A stretch of DNA of 5,417 nt. It comes from Acidocella sp. 35-58-6. Its GTDB lineage: Bacteria > Pseudomonadota > Alphaproteobacteria > Acetobacterales > Acetobacteraceae. Each line of letters opens with the position of its first letter. Within the stretch, counting starts at the first letter, position 1. The notes under the pieces are model-generated. The model was not told the origin of the DNA and made no database searches. It was given only the letters and a program-made list of their open reading frames with translations. The translations under genes and the position numbers were made by a program. Shown here piece after piece: positions 1 to 5,417 of this stretch. The stretch spans positions 1 to 5,417 of the forward strand of contig NCFD01000111.1 in NCBI GenBank assembly GCA_002281005.1. The letters run 5' to 3'.

Positions 1-34
1 GTAGCCCACGCGATGCCAAGAGGCAGATAAATTA

Positions 35-63
35 TTGGCGGAATCGTGAAGACCCGGTACGGT
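35..63 (+). promoter_or_regulatory. Possible mscL promoter
   Basis: A -35-like TTGGCG at 35-40 and a weak -10-like TACGGT at 58-63 are separated by 17 bp. This would put transcription start near base 70 and leave a leader of about 20 nt before mscL. The -10 matches the sigma70-type consensus at only three of six positions, so this is a weak call. The rest of 1-91 shows no recognisable gene. Confidence 0.22.
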
Positions 64-91
64 GGCTTTGTAACGAAAATGGGAAGCTTCG

Positions 92-538
92 ATGTCTGAT
101 AAGCTGAAAATTAATTCCCCTGCGTGGCTGGACGAATTCAAAGCCTTCATCATGCGTGGCAACGTGGTTGATCTGGCGGTTGGCGTTGTCATCGGGGCGG
201 CTTTTACCGGTATCGTGGGTAGTTTGGTCAAAGATATGATCACGCCCGTGATTGGGTTGATCACCGGCGGCGTAGATTTCTCGAATTTGTTCGTAACCTT
301 AAAAGGGCCCGTGGAGCCGACCATCGCAGATGCCGTAAAAGCCGGAGCGGTGACTTTAAATTACGGTATTTTTCTGAATGCCGTGATTAATTTTATCATT
401 ATCGCGTTTGCGATTTTCTGGATGGTTAGGCTGGTATCCCGGCTTTACAAAGCACCGCCCCCGGTGGCGGCTGGGCCAACAGCTTCGGAAAAGCTCCTCA
501 CTGAAATCCGTGACTTGTTAAAGGCCCGCGCTGAGTAA
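92..538 (+). CDS. mscL: Large-conductance mechanosensitive channel MscL
   Basis: MscL is a homopentameric inner-membrane channel that opens under membrane tension and releases solutes during hypo-osmotic shock. The 148-residue product matches the family along its whole length. It has an N-terminal amphipathic segment and then the hallmark [17 protein letters not shown] (residues 22-38), which enters TM1 (about 25-56). A periplasmic loop follows (about 57-90), then TM2 (about 91-118), a Pro/Ala linker (121-129) and the conserved cytoplasmic helix ending [12 protein letters not shown] (135-146). L28 and V32 align with the pore-constriction residues L19 and V23 of E. coli MscL. The protein has about nine extra N-terminal residues relative to E. 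coli, which are common in alphaproteobacterial versions. The ATG has a good ribosome-binding site, GGGAAG at 81-86, and an out-of-frame ATG at 79 is dismissed. The gene stands alone and converges on secA. Confidence 0.97.
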   Translation: MSDKLKINSPAWLDEFKAFIMRGNVVDLAVGVVIGAAFTGIVGSLVKDMITPVIGLITGGVDFSNLFVTLKGPVEPTIADAVKAGAVTLNYGIFLNAVINFIIIAFAIFWMVRLVSRLYKAPPPVAAGPTASEKLLTEIRDLLKARAE

Positions 539-565
539 GCCACGATAAAGATACACGAAGTACAA

Positions 566-584
566 GCCGGGTTTTATACCCGGC
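566..584. terminator. Hairpin between convergent mscL and secA, probable bidirectional terminator
   Basis: GCCGGGT (566-572) and ACCCGGC (578-584) form a perfect 7-bp GC-rich stem around the 5-nt loop TTTAT. The secA stop codon (574-576) lies within the loop and the last secA codons form one arm. No immediate U-tract follows on either strand. On the + strand a T-rich stretch ending in six Ts begins about 10 nt later (595-606), and on the - strand only a moderately T-rich stretch follows. The position between convergent genes supports a terminator or 3'-end-protecting role for both transcripts, but canonical intrinsic termination is not assured. Confidence 0.55.
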
Positions 585-3291
585 CATGGCAGTATTTGTA
601 TTTTTTGCCTGACCCGCAGGGGCAGGGGGCGTTTCGGGGGGTGGCCCCCCATGTTTCGGGGCGTTCGCGGTCGATGTTTTCTTCCCGATACGGCTCCACT
701 AATACCGGAACCGGTGAGCGCTCATTACTTGGGTTAACCGAACTACCACCCACCAGCGGTTGTGGTTCGGGATGGTTCTCGACCATGACCGGGGGTGGCG
801 GAGCGGCTTGAGGCGCGGTGCCGATAACGACGTGTGAGAGCAACAAGGTCACGCGTTCCTTGAGGTCTTCGAGCAGGCTGCTGAATAGCACGAAGGCCTC
901 GCGCTTATATTCATTGAGCGGGTCGCGGTTGCCATACGCCCGCAAGCCAATGCCTTGCCGTAGGTGGTCTAGAGCGAGCAGATGCTCCTTCCAAACCTGG
1001 TCAAGAGTTTGCAGCAGGATCGATTTTTCAACAAAATTCGTGAGTTCAATACCGGTCGTTTGAGCTTTTTCAGCAGCCGCAGCTTCTGCAGCTTCGATCA
1101 GGCGCTCGCGGATGCCATTCTCATCGATGCCTTCTTCGGCTGCCCAATCGACGATGGGAAGATCCAGGTTGAGGATACGTTTAACGTCTTCAGCGAGTTC
1201 CTTAGCCTCCCATTGTTCGGCAAAAGCACGTTCTGGGATGCGGCGGTGGACGAGGCTGGCGATCACGTCTTCGCGCATTTCAGCGACAACGGATTGCACG
1301 GAATCGCTGCCCATAAATTCGCGGCGCTGGGCATAAACCTCCTTGCGCTGGTCATTCATGACGTCGTCGTATTTTAGCAAGTTTTTACGAGTATCGAAGT
1401 TCCGTGCCTCGACCTTTTTCTGAGCTTTTTCGAGAGCCTTGTTGATCCAAGGGTGAATAATAGCCTCACCCTCCTGAAGCCCGAGGCGCTGAAGCATCCC
1501 GCCCATCCGGTCGGAACCGAAAATACGCATCAGGTCATCCTCAAGGGACAGGAAAAACCTTGAAGCTCCCTCGTCGCCCTGGCGGCCGGCGCGCCCACGG
1601 AGCTGATTATCAATACGTCGGCTTTCATGGCGCTCGGTGCCAATCACGAACAGCCCGCCCGCCTTTTTGACAATGCCTTGATATTCTTCAATCTCTGCGC
1701 GAATTTTGGCCTCATCGGCTGCGGGTTCAAGCTTCAGGCGCATATCGAGATTACCGCCGAGCTTGATGTCGGTGCCTCGGCCCGCCATGTTCGTCGCAAT
1801 CGTGATAGCGCCTGGCGCACCAGCCTGGGCCACGATTGTGGCCTCCTGCTCATGAAACCGGGCATTCAGGACGCTGTGGGGAATTTTCTTTTGTTTAAGC
1901 AAATTACTAATGATTTCGCTTTTTTCGATGCTGGTGGTGCCGACAAGTACCGGTTGGTTCCGTTCGCGGCATTCTTCGATGAGCTTGGCAACGGCTTCAT
2001 ATTTTTCGGTAGCTGTCCGGTAAACTTCGTCGTCGTAGTCTTTTCGGGTTACCGCAACGTTTGTTGGTATCTCGACCACCTGCAGTTTGTAAATCTGCTC
2101 AAACTCGTCTGCTTCGGTAAGAGCAGTACCAGTCATGCCGGCTAATTTGGGAAATAGCCTAAAGTAATTTTGGAACGTAATTGACGCGAGAGTTTGGTTT
2201 TCTTTTTCAACCGTGACCTTTTCCTTGGCCTCCAATGCCTGATGAAGGCCATCGGAGTAGCGCCGACCTTCCATCATACGGCCGGTAAATTCATCAATGA
2301 TAATGACTTTGCCTTCGCGGACGATGTAATCAACATCGCGCGTATAAAGAACGCGGGCGCGCAGAGACTGCTGAACGTGATGAATCAGCGAAATATTGAA
2401 AATGTCATATAGGTTGCCCTCGGTTAAAAGGCCGAAGTCGCGCAGCAATTGCTCCACATGTTCAGATCCAGCATCCGTGAGGACCACGGTTTTAGCCTTC
2501 TCATCTTTTTCGTACATAGGTTGCTTGCCGTCCTCATCGACGGGTGTTTTGAGGAGCTCAATGACAACCTCGTCGACTTTGGCGTATAACTCAGTCGGTT
2601 CATCCGACGGGCCAGAGATGATCAACGGCGTGCGGGCCTCATCGATGAGGATAGAGTCAACTTCATCGACGATGGCGTAGTTGAATGGCCGCTGAACCAT
2701 GTCTTCGAGGCGATACTTCATATTATCACGCAGATAATCGAAGCCGAATTCGTTGTTGGTGCCGTAGGTGATGTCGGCTGCGTAAGCGGCGCGGCGGTCC
2801 AGGTCATTCAGCCCATGGACGATGATGCCGGTTGAGAGCCCAAGAAACCCATATAACTGGCTCATCCATTCAGCGTCGCGGCGTGCTAGGTAGTCGTTCA
2901 CGGTAACGACATGAACGCCTTTGCCCGATAGAGCGTTCAAGTAGACGGCAAGGGTAGCAACCAGGGTTTTACCTTCGCCGGTTTTCATCTCTGCAATCCG
3001 GCCGGAATGCAGCACCATGCCGCCGATCATCTGAACGTCGAAGTGGCGTAATCCGAGTGAGCGCTTACTGGCCTCCCGAACGACGGCGAAAGCCTCCTCG
3101 AGAATGTCATCGAACGTCTCGCCGTCCGCCAGCCTCGCCTTGAACGCGGCTGTCTTGGCCTGAAGGGCAGCGTCATCCAGGGCGGACATCTCGGCCTCAA
3201 AGGCGTTGATGGCGGCGACCCGGCGCTTGAAGCCCTTCAAAGCGCGGTCATTGCTGGTGCCGAATACGGCGCGGGCGAGGTTGGCAAACAT
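574..3291 (-). CDS. secA: Preprotein translocase ATPase SecA
   Basis: SecA is the ATP-driven motor that binds SecYEG at the inner membrane and pushes unfolded preproteins across. The 905-residue length is normal for the family. Landmarks in order: Walker A MKTGEGKT (102-109); [14 protein letters not shown] (178-191); Walker B and [19 protein letters not shown] (209-227); preprotein cross-linking region (about 228-370); GMTGTA (385-390); [13 protein letters not shown] (501-513) and [11 protein letters not shown] (563-573) in the second motor domain; helical scaffold and wing domains (about 615-820). A Pro-rich linker (about 826-880) leads to the C-terminal zinc site with C890, C892, C901 and H902, spaced CxCx8CH. 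That tail is the SecB- and ribosome-binding element of SecA. The chosen ATG gives the usual N terminus just ahead of the FGTSNDR motif. Its ribosome-binding site is weak (GCGGA about 11 nt upstream on the - strand). No SecM-like arrest ORF is seen upstream. The gene is divergent from the isomerase gene and convergent with mscL. Confidence 0.98.
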   Translation of the reverse strand: MFANLARAVFGTSNDRALKGFKRRVAAINAFEAEMSALDDAALQAKTAAFKARLADGETFDDILEEAFAVVREASKRSLGLRHFDVQMIGGMVLHSGRIAEMKTGEGKTLVATLAVYLNALSGKGVHVVTVNDYLARRDAEWMSQLYGFLGLSTGIIVHGLNDLDRRAAYAADITYGTNNEFGFDYLRDNMKYRLEDMVQRPFNYAIVDEVDSILIDEARTPLIISGPSDEPTELYAKVDEVVIELLKTPVDEDGKQPMYEKDEKAKTVVLTDAGSEHVEQLLRDFGLLTEGNLYDIFNISLIHHVQQSLRARVLYTRDVDYIVREGKVIIIDEFTGRMMEGRRYSDGLHQALEAKEKVTVEKENQTLASITFQNYFRLFPKLAGMTGTALTEADEFEQIYKLQVVEIPTNVAVTRKDYDDEVYRTATEKYEAVAKLIEECRERNQPVLVGTTSIEKSEIISNLLKQKKIPHSVLNARFHEQEATIVAQAGAPGAITIATNMAGRGTDIKLGGNLDMRLKLEPAADEAKIRAEIEEYQGIVKKAGGLFVIGTERHESRRIDNQLRGRAGRQGDEGASRFFLSLEDDLMRIFGSDRMGGMLQRLGLQEGEAIIHPWINKALEKAQKKVEARNFDTRKNLLKYDDVMNDQRKEVYAQRREFMGSDSVQSVVAEMREDVIASLVHRRIPERAFAEQWEAKELAEDVKRILNLDLPIVDWAAEEGIDENGIRERLIEAAEAAAAEKAQTTGIELTNFVEKSILLQTLDQVWKEHLLALDHLRQGIGLRAYGNRDPLNEYKREAFVLFSSLLEDLKERVTLLLSHVVIGTAPQAAPPPPVMVENHPEPQPLVGGSSVNPSNERSPVPVLVEPYREENIDRERPETWGATPRNAPCPCGSGKKYKYCHGRV

Positions 3292-3307
3292 TTTTGGCGA
3301 TATCCGC

Positions 3308-3313
3308 TATAAT
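3308..3313 (+). promoter_or_regulatory. Candidate -10 element for the isomerase-argJ transcript
   Basis: A perfect TATAAT lies at 3308-3313 on the + strand, inside GCTATAAT, which also fits the GCTANAWC-type -10 described for alphaproteobacterial housekeeping sigma factors. The matching -35 is unclear: TTGGCA at 3281-3286 is a good hexamer but sits 21 bp away, inside the secA start region. Transcription starting near 3320 would give a leader of about 135 nt before the isomerase ATG. The site overlaps a -10-like TATTAT on the other strand. Confidence 0.35.
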
Positions 3314-3326
3314 AAAGGTCGGTTGT

Positions 3327-3355
3327 CACATAGTCGCGGGGTGGGGGAGGGTCAA
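3327..3355 (-). promoter_or_regulatory. Candidate secA promoter
   Basis: Read on the - strand, TTGACC (3355-3350) is followed after 17 bp by TATGTG (3332-3327). TTGACCC also matches six of seven bases of the alphaproteobacterial -35 TTGACGS. The -10 is poor. Start near 3320 would leave a secA leader of about 29 nt containing its weak ribosome-binding site. An alternative -10, TATTAT (3314-3309), is a better hexamer but lacks a convincing -35 and would leave an almost leaderless mRNA. Confidence 0.35.
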
Positions 3356-3388
3356 TTGAAGCTGTTTCATGACAGCGATGGGGCGTAA
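3356..3388 (+). CDS. Possible 10-codon leader ORF ahead of the isomerase
   Basis: A TTG at 3356 opens a ten-codon frame reading MKLFHDSDGA (TTG as Met) and stopping at TAA 3386-3388. It is preceded at five-base spacing by GGAGG (3346-3350) inside a longer purine run, the strongest ribosome-binding-site match in the window. It lies in the presumed leader of the isomerase mRNA, 67 bases before the isomerase ATG. Nothing in the peptide suggests a known regulatory amino-acid run, and the G-rich tract could be there for other reasons. It may be a translated upstream ORF, or chance. Confidence 0.2.
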   Translation: MKLFHDSDGA

Positions 3389-3401
3389 GGCTGTCTTGCC
3401 C
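3361..3401 (+). promoter_or_regulatory. Two small hairpins in the isomerase leader
   Basis: Hairpin 1 pairs GCTGT (3361-3365) with ACAGC (3372-3376), and a G-U pair can extend it inward. Hairpin 2 pairs GGGC (3381-3384) with GCCC (3398-3401) and AAG (3387-3389) with CTT (3395-3397). It has a 2-nt bulge and the loop GCTGT, and is followed by CGTTTTCG. GACAGC (3371-3376) could instead pair with GCTGTC (3390-3395), which would break both hairpins. The short T-run is too weak for a confident terminator. The stems are short and could be coincidental. Confidence 0.25.
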
Positions 3402-3455
3402 GTTTTCGCCACTTGGCCCATAGACGCGCCGAAGTTAACCAAAAAGGTTTTATCC

Positions 3456-4349
3456 ATGCGCCGTTTCTCTTCGATCTCAGCCATAGCCTTAGCAGCGACC
3501 TTGATAGCCGCTCCCGTTTTCGCACAAACATCAGCGCCGGCACCAGCCGCAGCTCCAGCGACGCCGCCAGCGGACCCGGTTTTGGCAACGGTCAACGGCG
3601 CGGCCATTCATATGAGTGACGTTCAGAGTGCTGCGGCAAGCCTACCTCCTGAGATGCAGCAGATGAAGCCGGAACAGCTGTTCCCCTTGCTGGTCAACCA
3701 GTTGATCGACCGGCAAGCCTTACTGGTCGCCGCCCATGCCGAAAGCCTCGATAAGGATGCCAAGGTTCAGGCTTTAATGCAGGCCGCCGCAAACGAACAG
3801 CTCGAGAACGCTTACGTGCAAGAGCAGGTAGGCAGCCAGGTTACTGATGCCGCAGTGCAGGCCGAGTTCAACAAGGACTATGCCGGCAAGCCGGGGCCCG
3901 CTCAGGTCGATGCCCGCCATATTTTGGTGAAAACCAAGGCCGAGGCTGAGAGCATCATTACGCAGCTCGAGCACGGGGCAGATTTCGCCAAATTGGCTAC
4001 CAAATACAGCATTGACCCAGGCGCTAAGGATGGTGGCGAATTGGGCTGGTTCAGCCAGGATGAGATGGTGCAGCCATTTGCCGATGCCGCTTTTGCGCTC
4101 AAACCCGGCCAGTACACCAAAACCCCGGTTCAGACGCAGTTTGGCTGGCATGTGATCCTTTGTGAGGGCAAGCGGACTGGTCCGGCTCCGACACTCGATG
4201 AAGTGAAGGACCAAATCCGCAAGAACTTGGCGGATAACGCGATCAAAGCCACTCTGAACGCTGCACGCAACAAGGTAAAAATTCAGATATTTAACCCAGA
4301 TGGCACTCCCGCAGCCACTCCCGCAGCCGGAACCCCCACTGGAAAATAA
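3456..4349 (+). CDS. Secreted parvulin-type peptidyl-prolyl cis-trans isomerase (PpiC/SurA-like)
   Basis: This is predicted to catalyse cis-trans isomerisation of Xaa-Pro bonds and act as a folding chaperone for exported or outer-membrane proteins in the periplasm. From ATG 3456 the product has 297 residues. It begins with a Sec signal peptide (MRR, a hydrophobic stretch, cleavage after VFA at residue 23) and then an Ala/Pro-rich linker (about 26-40). A helical SurA_N-like segment follows (about 41-145, with VNGAAIHMSDV), then one parvulin domain (about 151-240) with VDARHILV (H155), the GGELGWF and MVQPFADAAFAL motifs and FGWHVI (H232). A helical tail ends in a TPAATPAA-type extension. There is no lipobox, so it should be soluble. 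ATG 3456 is preferred over in-frame ATG 3369 because it puts the signal peptide at the N terminus and has AAAGG (3443-3447) eight bases upstream. A single parvulin domain argues against full-length SurA. argJ follows after three bases. Confidence 0.93.
   Translation: MRRFSSISAIALAATLIAAPVFAQTSAPAPAAAPATPPADPVLATVNGAAIHMSDVQSAAASLPPEMQQMKPEQLFPLLVNQLIDRQALLVAAHAESLDKDAKVQALMQAAANEQLENAYVQEQVGSQVTDAAVQAEFNKDYAGKPGPAQVDARHILVKTKAEAESIITQLEHGADFAKLATKYSIDPGAKDGGELGWFSQDEMVQPFADAAFALKPGQYTKTPVQTQFGWHVILCEGKRTGPAPTLDEVKDQIRKNLADNAIKATLNAARNKVKIQIFNPDGTPAATPAAGTPTGK
4305..4328 (+). repeat. Perfect 12-bp tandem duplication in the isomerase tail
   Basis: ACTCCCGCAGCC occurs twice in a row (4305-4316 and 4317-4328), in frame, encoding Thr-Pro-Ala-Ala twice near the C terminus. 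The codons are identical in both copies, which suggests a recent slippage duplication. The repeat keeps the frame, so copy number could vary without harming the gene. Confidence 0.9.
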
Positions 4350-4352
4350 ATC

Positions 4353-5417
4353 TTGGTAAAGCCGGTACCCATTTCGCCTCTAGCGCTCCCGCTTCCGGTT
4401 TTAGGCCCGGTAGCGGGGGTGACAATGGCTGTTGGGCAGGCTGGCATCCGCTACCAAGGCCGAACCGACGTTCTGCTGGTAAAGTTTACGCCTAGAACCA
4501 CTGTAGCCGGTGTGTTTACTAAAAACCTGTGTCCCGGCGCACCAGTAACATGGTGCAAGGAAATATTGTCTGTGGGTTTAGCGACGGGCCTTGTGGTCAA
4601 CGCTGGAAATGCGAATGTTTTTAACGGAATAGCCGGCCAGCGGGCGGTTGAAGCGACCGCACAGGCTGCGGCGAAGTCTCTAGGTTCAACGCCTGAGACG
4701 ATTTATCTGGCATCTACCGGGGTCATTGGAGAACCATTACCCGCTCACAAAATTATCGCGGTGATGGATGATTTGCGGGCCAACTTGCGGCCCGACGGCC
4801 TCGCCGACGCCGCACGCGCCATTATGACAACCGATACGTTTCCTAAGGCTGCCGTGCGGATAGCCAAAGTTGGTGGGGTCGAGGTATCCATTGCCGGGAT
4901 CGCCAAGGGCAGCGGCATGATCGCGCCAGATATGGCAACAATGCTGTCATTTATTTTCTCCGATGCGGCGATTCCCCCAGATGCGTTGCAGTCGATGTTA
5001 AGCAAATTGGTGGATCAGAGCTTCAACTGCATTACCATCGACTCCGATACATCGACGTCGGACACCGTCCTGTTGTTTGCCACCGGCGAGGCTGGCAACA
5101 AGCCTACCGATGACCCGGCGGCTTTGGCTGATTTCCGGCGGGCGTTGGGTGAAGTGTTGCATGAGCTTGCCATGAAGGTGGTACGCGATGGCGAAGGGGC
5201 GCAAAAGCTGGTGCGCATCACGGTTGACGGTGCGGTTTCCAACCATTCTGCCAAGCGCATTGGCATGGCCATCGCCAATTCCCCGCTCGTTAAAACTGCC
5301 ATTGCCGGCGAAGATGCAAATTGGGGACGTATTGTTATGGCGGTTGGGAAAGCCGGTGAGCCAGCTGACCGCGGTAAGTTAGCCATTGCAGTCGGTGGTA
5401 CCTGGATGGCGAAAGCC
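4353..5417 (+). CDS. argJ: Bifunctional ornithine acetyltransferase / N-acetylglutamate synthase ArgJ, 3' end outside the window
   Basis: ArgJ transfers the acetyl group from N-acetylornithine to glutamate, recycling it in cytoplasmic arginine biosynthesis. Some family members also use acetyl-CoA. The 355 codons present show the family signature throughout: SPLALPLP (8-15), AGIRYQGRTDVLL (30-42), VNAGNANVFNG (82-92), STGVIGE (121-127, with T122-G123 as the likely oxyanion hole), TTDTFPK (159-165), KGSGMIAPDMATML (185-198), DGEGA (279-283) and GEDANWGR (319-326). The precursor cleaves itself between A195 and T196, and T196 becomes the nucleophile. About 50 C-terminal residues are missing at the window edge, judging by the usual length of about 400. 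TTG 4353 is the chosen start: it is the only usual start codon between the isomerase stop and the conserved SPLA block, with GGAAAA (4341-4346) upstream. ATG 4425 would lose that block. The 3-bp gap and shared frame with the isomerase suggest cotranscription and translational coupling. Confidence 0.96.
   Translation, partial: MVKPVPISPLALPLPVLGPVAGVTMAVGQAGIRYQGRTDVLLVKFTPRTTVAGVFTKNLCPGAPVTWCKEILSVGLATGLVVNAGNANVFNGIAGQRAVEATAQAAAKSLGSTPETIYLASTGVIGEPLPAHKIIAVMDDLRANLRPDGLADAARAIMTTDTFPKAAVRIAKVGGVEVSIAGIAKGSGMIAPDMATMLSFIFSDAAIPPDALQSMLSKLVDQSFNCITIDSDTSTSDTVLLFATGEAGNKPTDDPAALADFRRALGEVLHELAMKVVRDGEGAQKLVRITVDGAVSNHSAKRIGMAIANSPLVKTAIAGEDANWGRIVMAVGKAGEPADRGKLAIAVGGTWMAKA

Noticed and set aside
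636..650. GGGGGG-TGG-CCCCCC inverted repeat inside the secA 3' end
   Set aside because: It encodes the linker just before the zinc site (Trp-Gly-Ala-Thr-Pro). The short perfect palindrome is explained by coding with GC-rich codons and is not at a gene end.
1627..2145. 172-residue + strand open frame inside secA
   Set aside because: It is a shadow of the intact secA reading frame, whose motor motifs are read on the other strand.
3289..3329. SecM-like arrest peptide or upstream ORF controlling secA
   Set aside because: On the - strand the only ATG here is followed at once by TGA, and a GTG-started frame simply overlaps secA out of frame with no arrest motif visible.
3369..3455. In-frame upstream ATG that would lengthen the isomerase by 29 residues
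   Set aside because: It would bury the signal peptide inside the protein, and its ribosome site is weak. ATG 3456 has AAAGG at good spacing and a classic MRR signal start.
3326..3607. 93-residue Ala-rich open frame on the - strand
   Set aside because: It lies opposite the isomerase signal and linker region, where GC-rich Ala/Pro codons keep the opposite strand open. It has no family resemblance.
4745..5386. Several - strand open frames of 82-123 residues opposite argJ
   Set aside because: argJ family motifs are continuous on the + strand throughout, and the antisense frames show no recognisable features.

Overview
The window reads as ordinary chromosomal DNA from an alphaproteobacterium, most likely a free-living one of moderate GC content (mid-50s by eye, not computed). 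The evidence is the alphaproteobacterial flavour of SecA and ArgJ, and the gene order: secA divergent from a secreted parvulin-type prolyl isomerase, followed at once by argJ. I recall this order as recurrent in Alphaproteobacteria, but I could not run a neighbourhood search. The exact order or genus cannot be named from this sequence.

Layout: bases 1-91 hold the leader of mscL and no gene I recognise. mscL (92-538, +) encodes the large-conductance mechanosensitive channel. It converges on secA (574-3291, -), the preprotein translocase ATPase. A perfect GC-rich hairpin lies between them and overlaps the secA stop codon. A 164-bp divergent regulatory region (3292-3455) separates secA from a signal-peptide-bearing parvulin-type peptidyl-prolyl isomerase (3456-4349, +). 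Three bases after its stop, in the same frame, begins argJ (4353 onward, +), the ornithine acetyltransferase of arginine biosynthesis, which runs off the window edge. No stretch over 300 bases lacks a gene.

How the genes fit together: SecA drives export through SecYEG. The isomerase is itself an exported protein predicted to help fold other exported proteins, so the two divergent genes serve successive steps of the same route. argJ has no evident functional tie to export and seems to share the isomerase transcript. MscL is an independent osmotic safety valve.

No mobile element, CRISPR array, tRNA or rRNA is visible, and all four main genes look intact in frame. I found no previously undescribed system. 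The most unusual part is the short secA/isomerase divergent region. It carries overlapping -10-like hexamers on both strands, a G-rich tract, a possible 10-codon leader ORF with a strong ribosome-binding site, and two small hairpins that could be mutually exclusive. All of these are low-confidence inferences.
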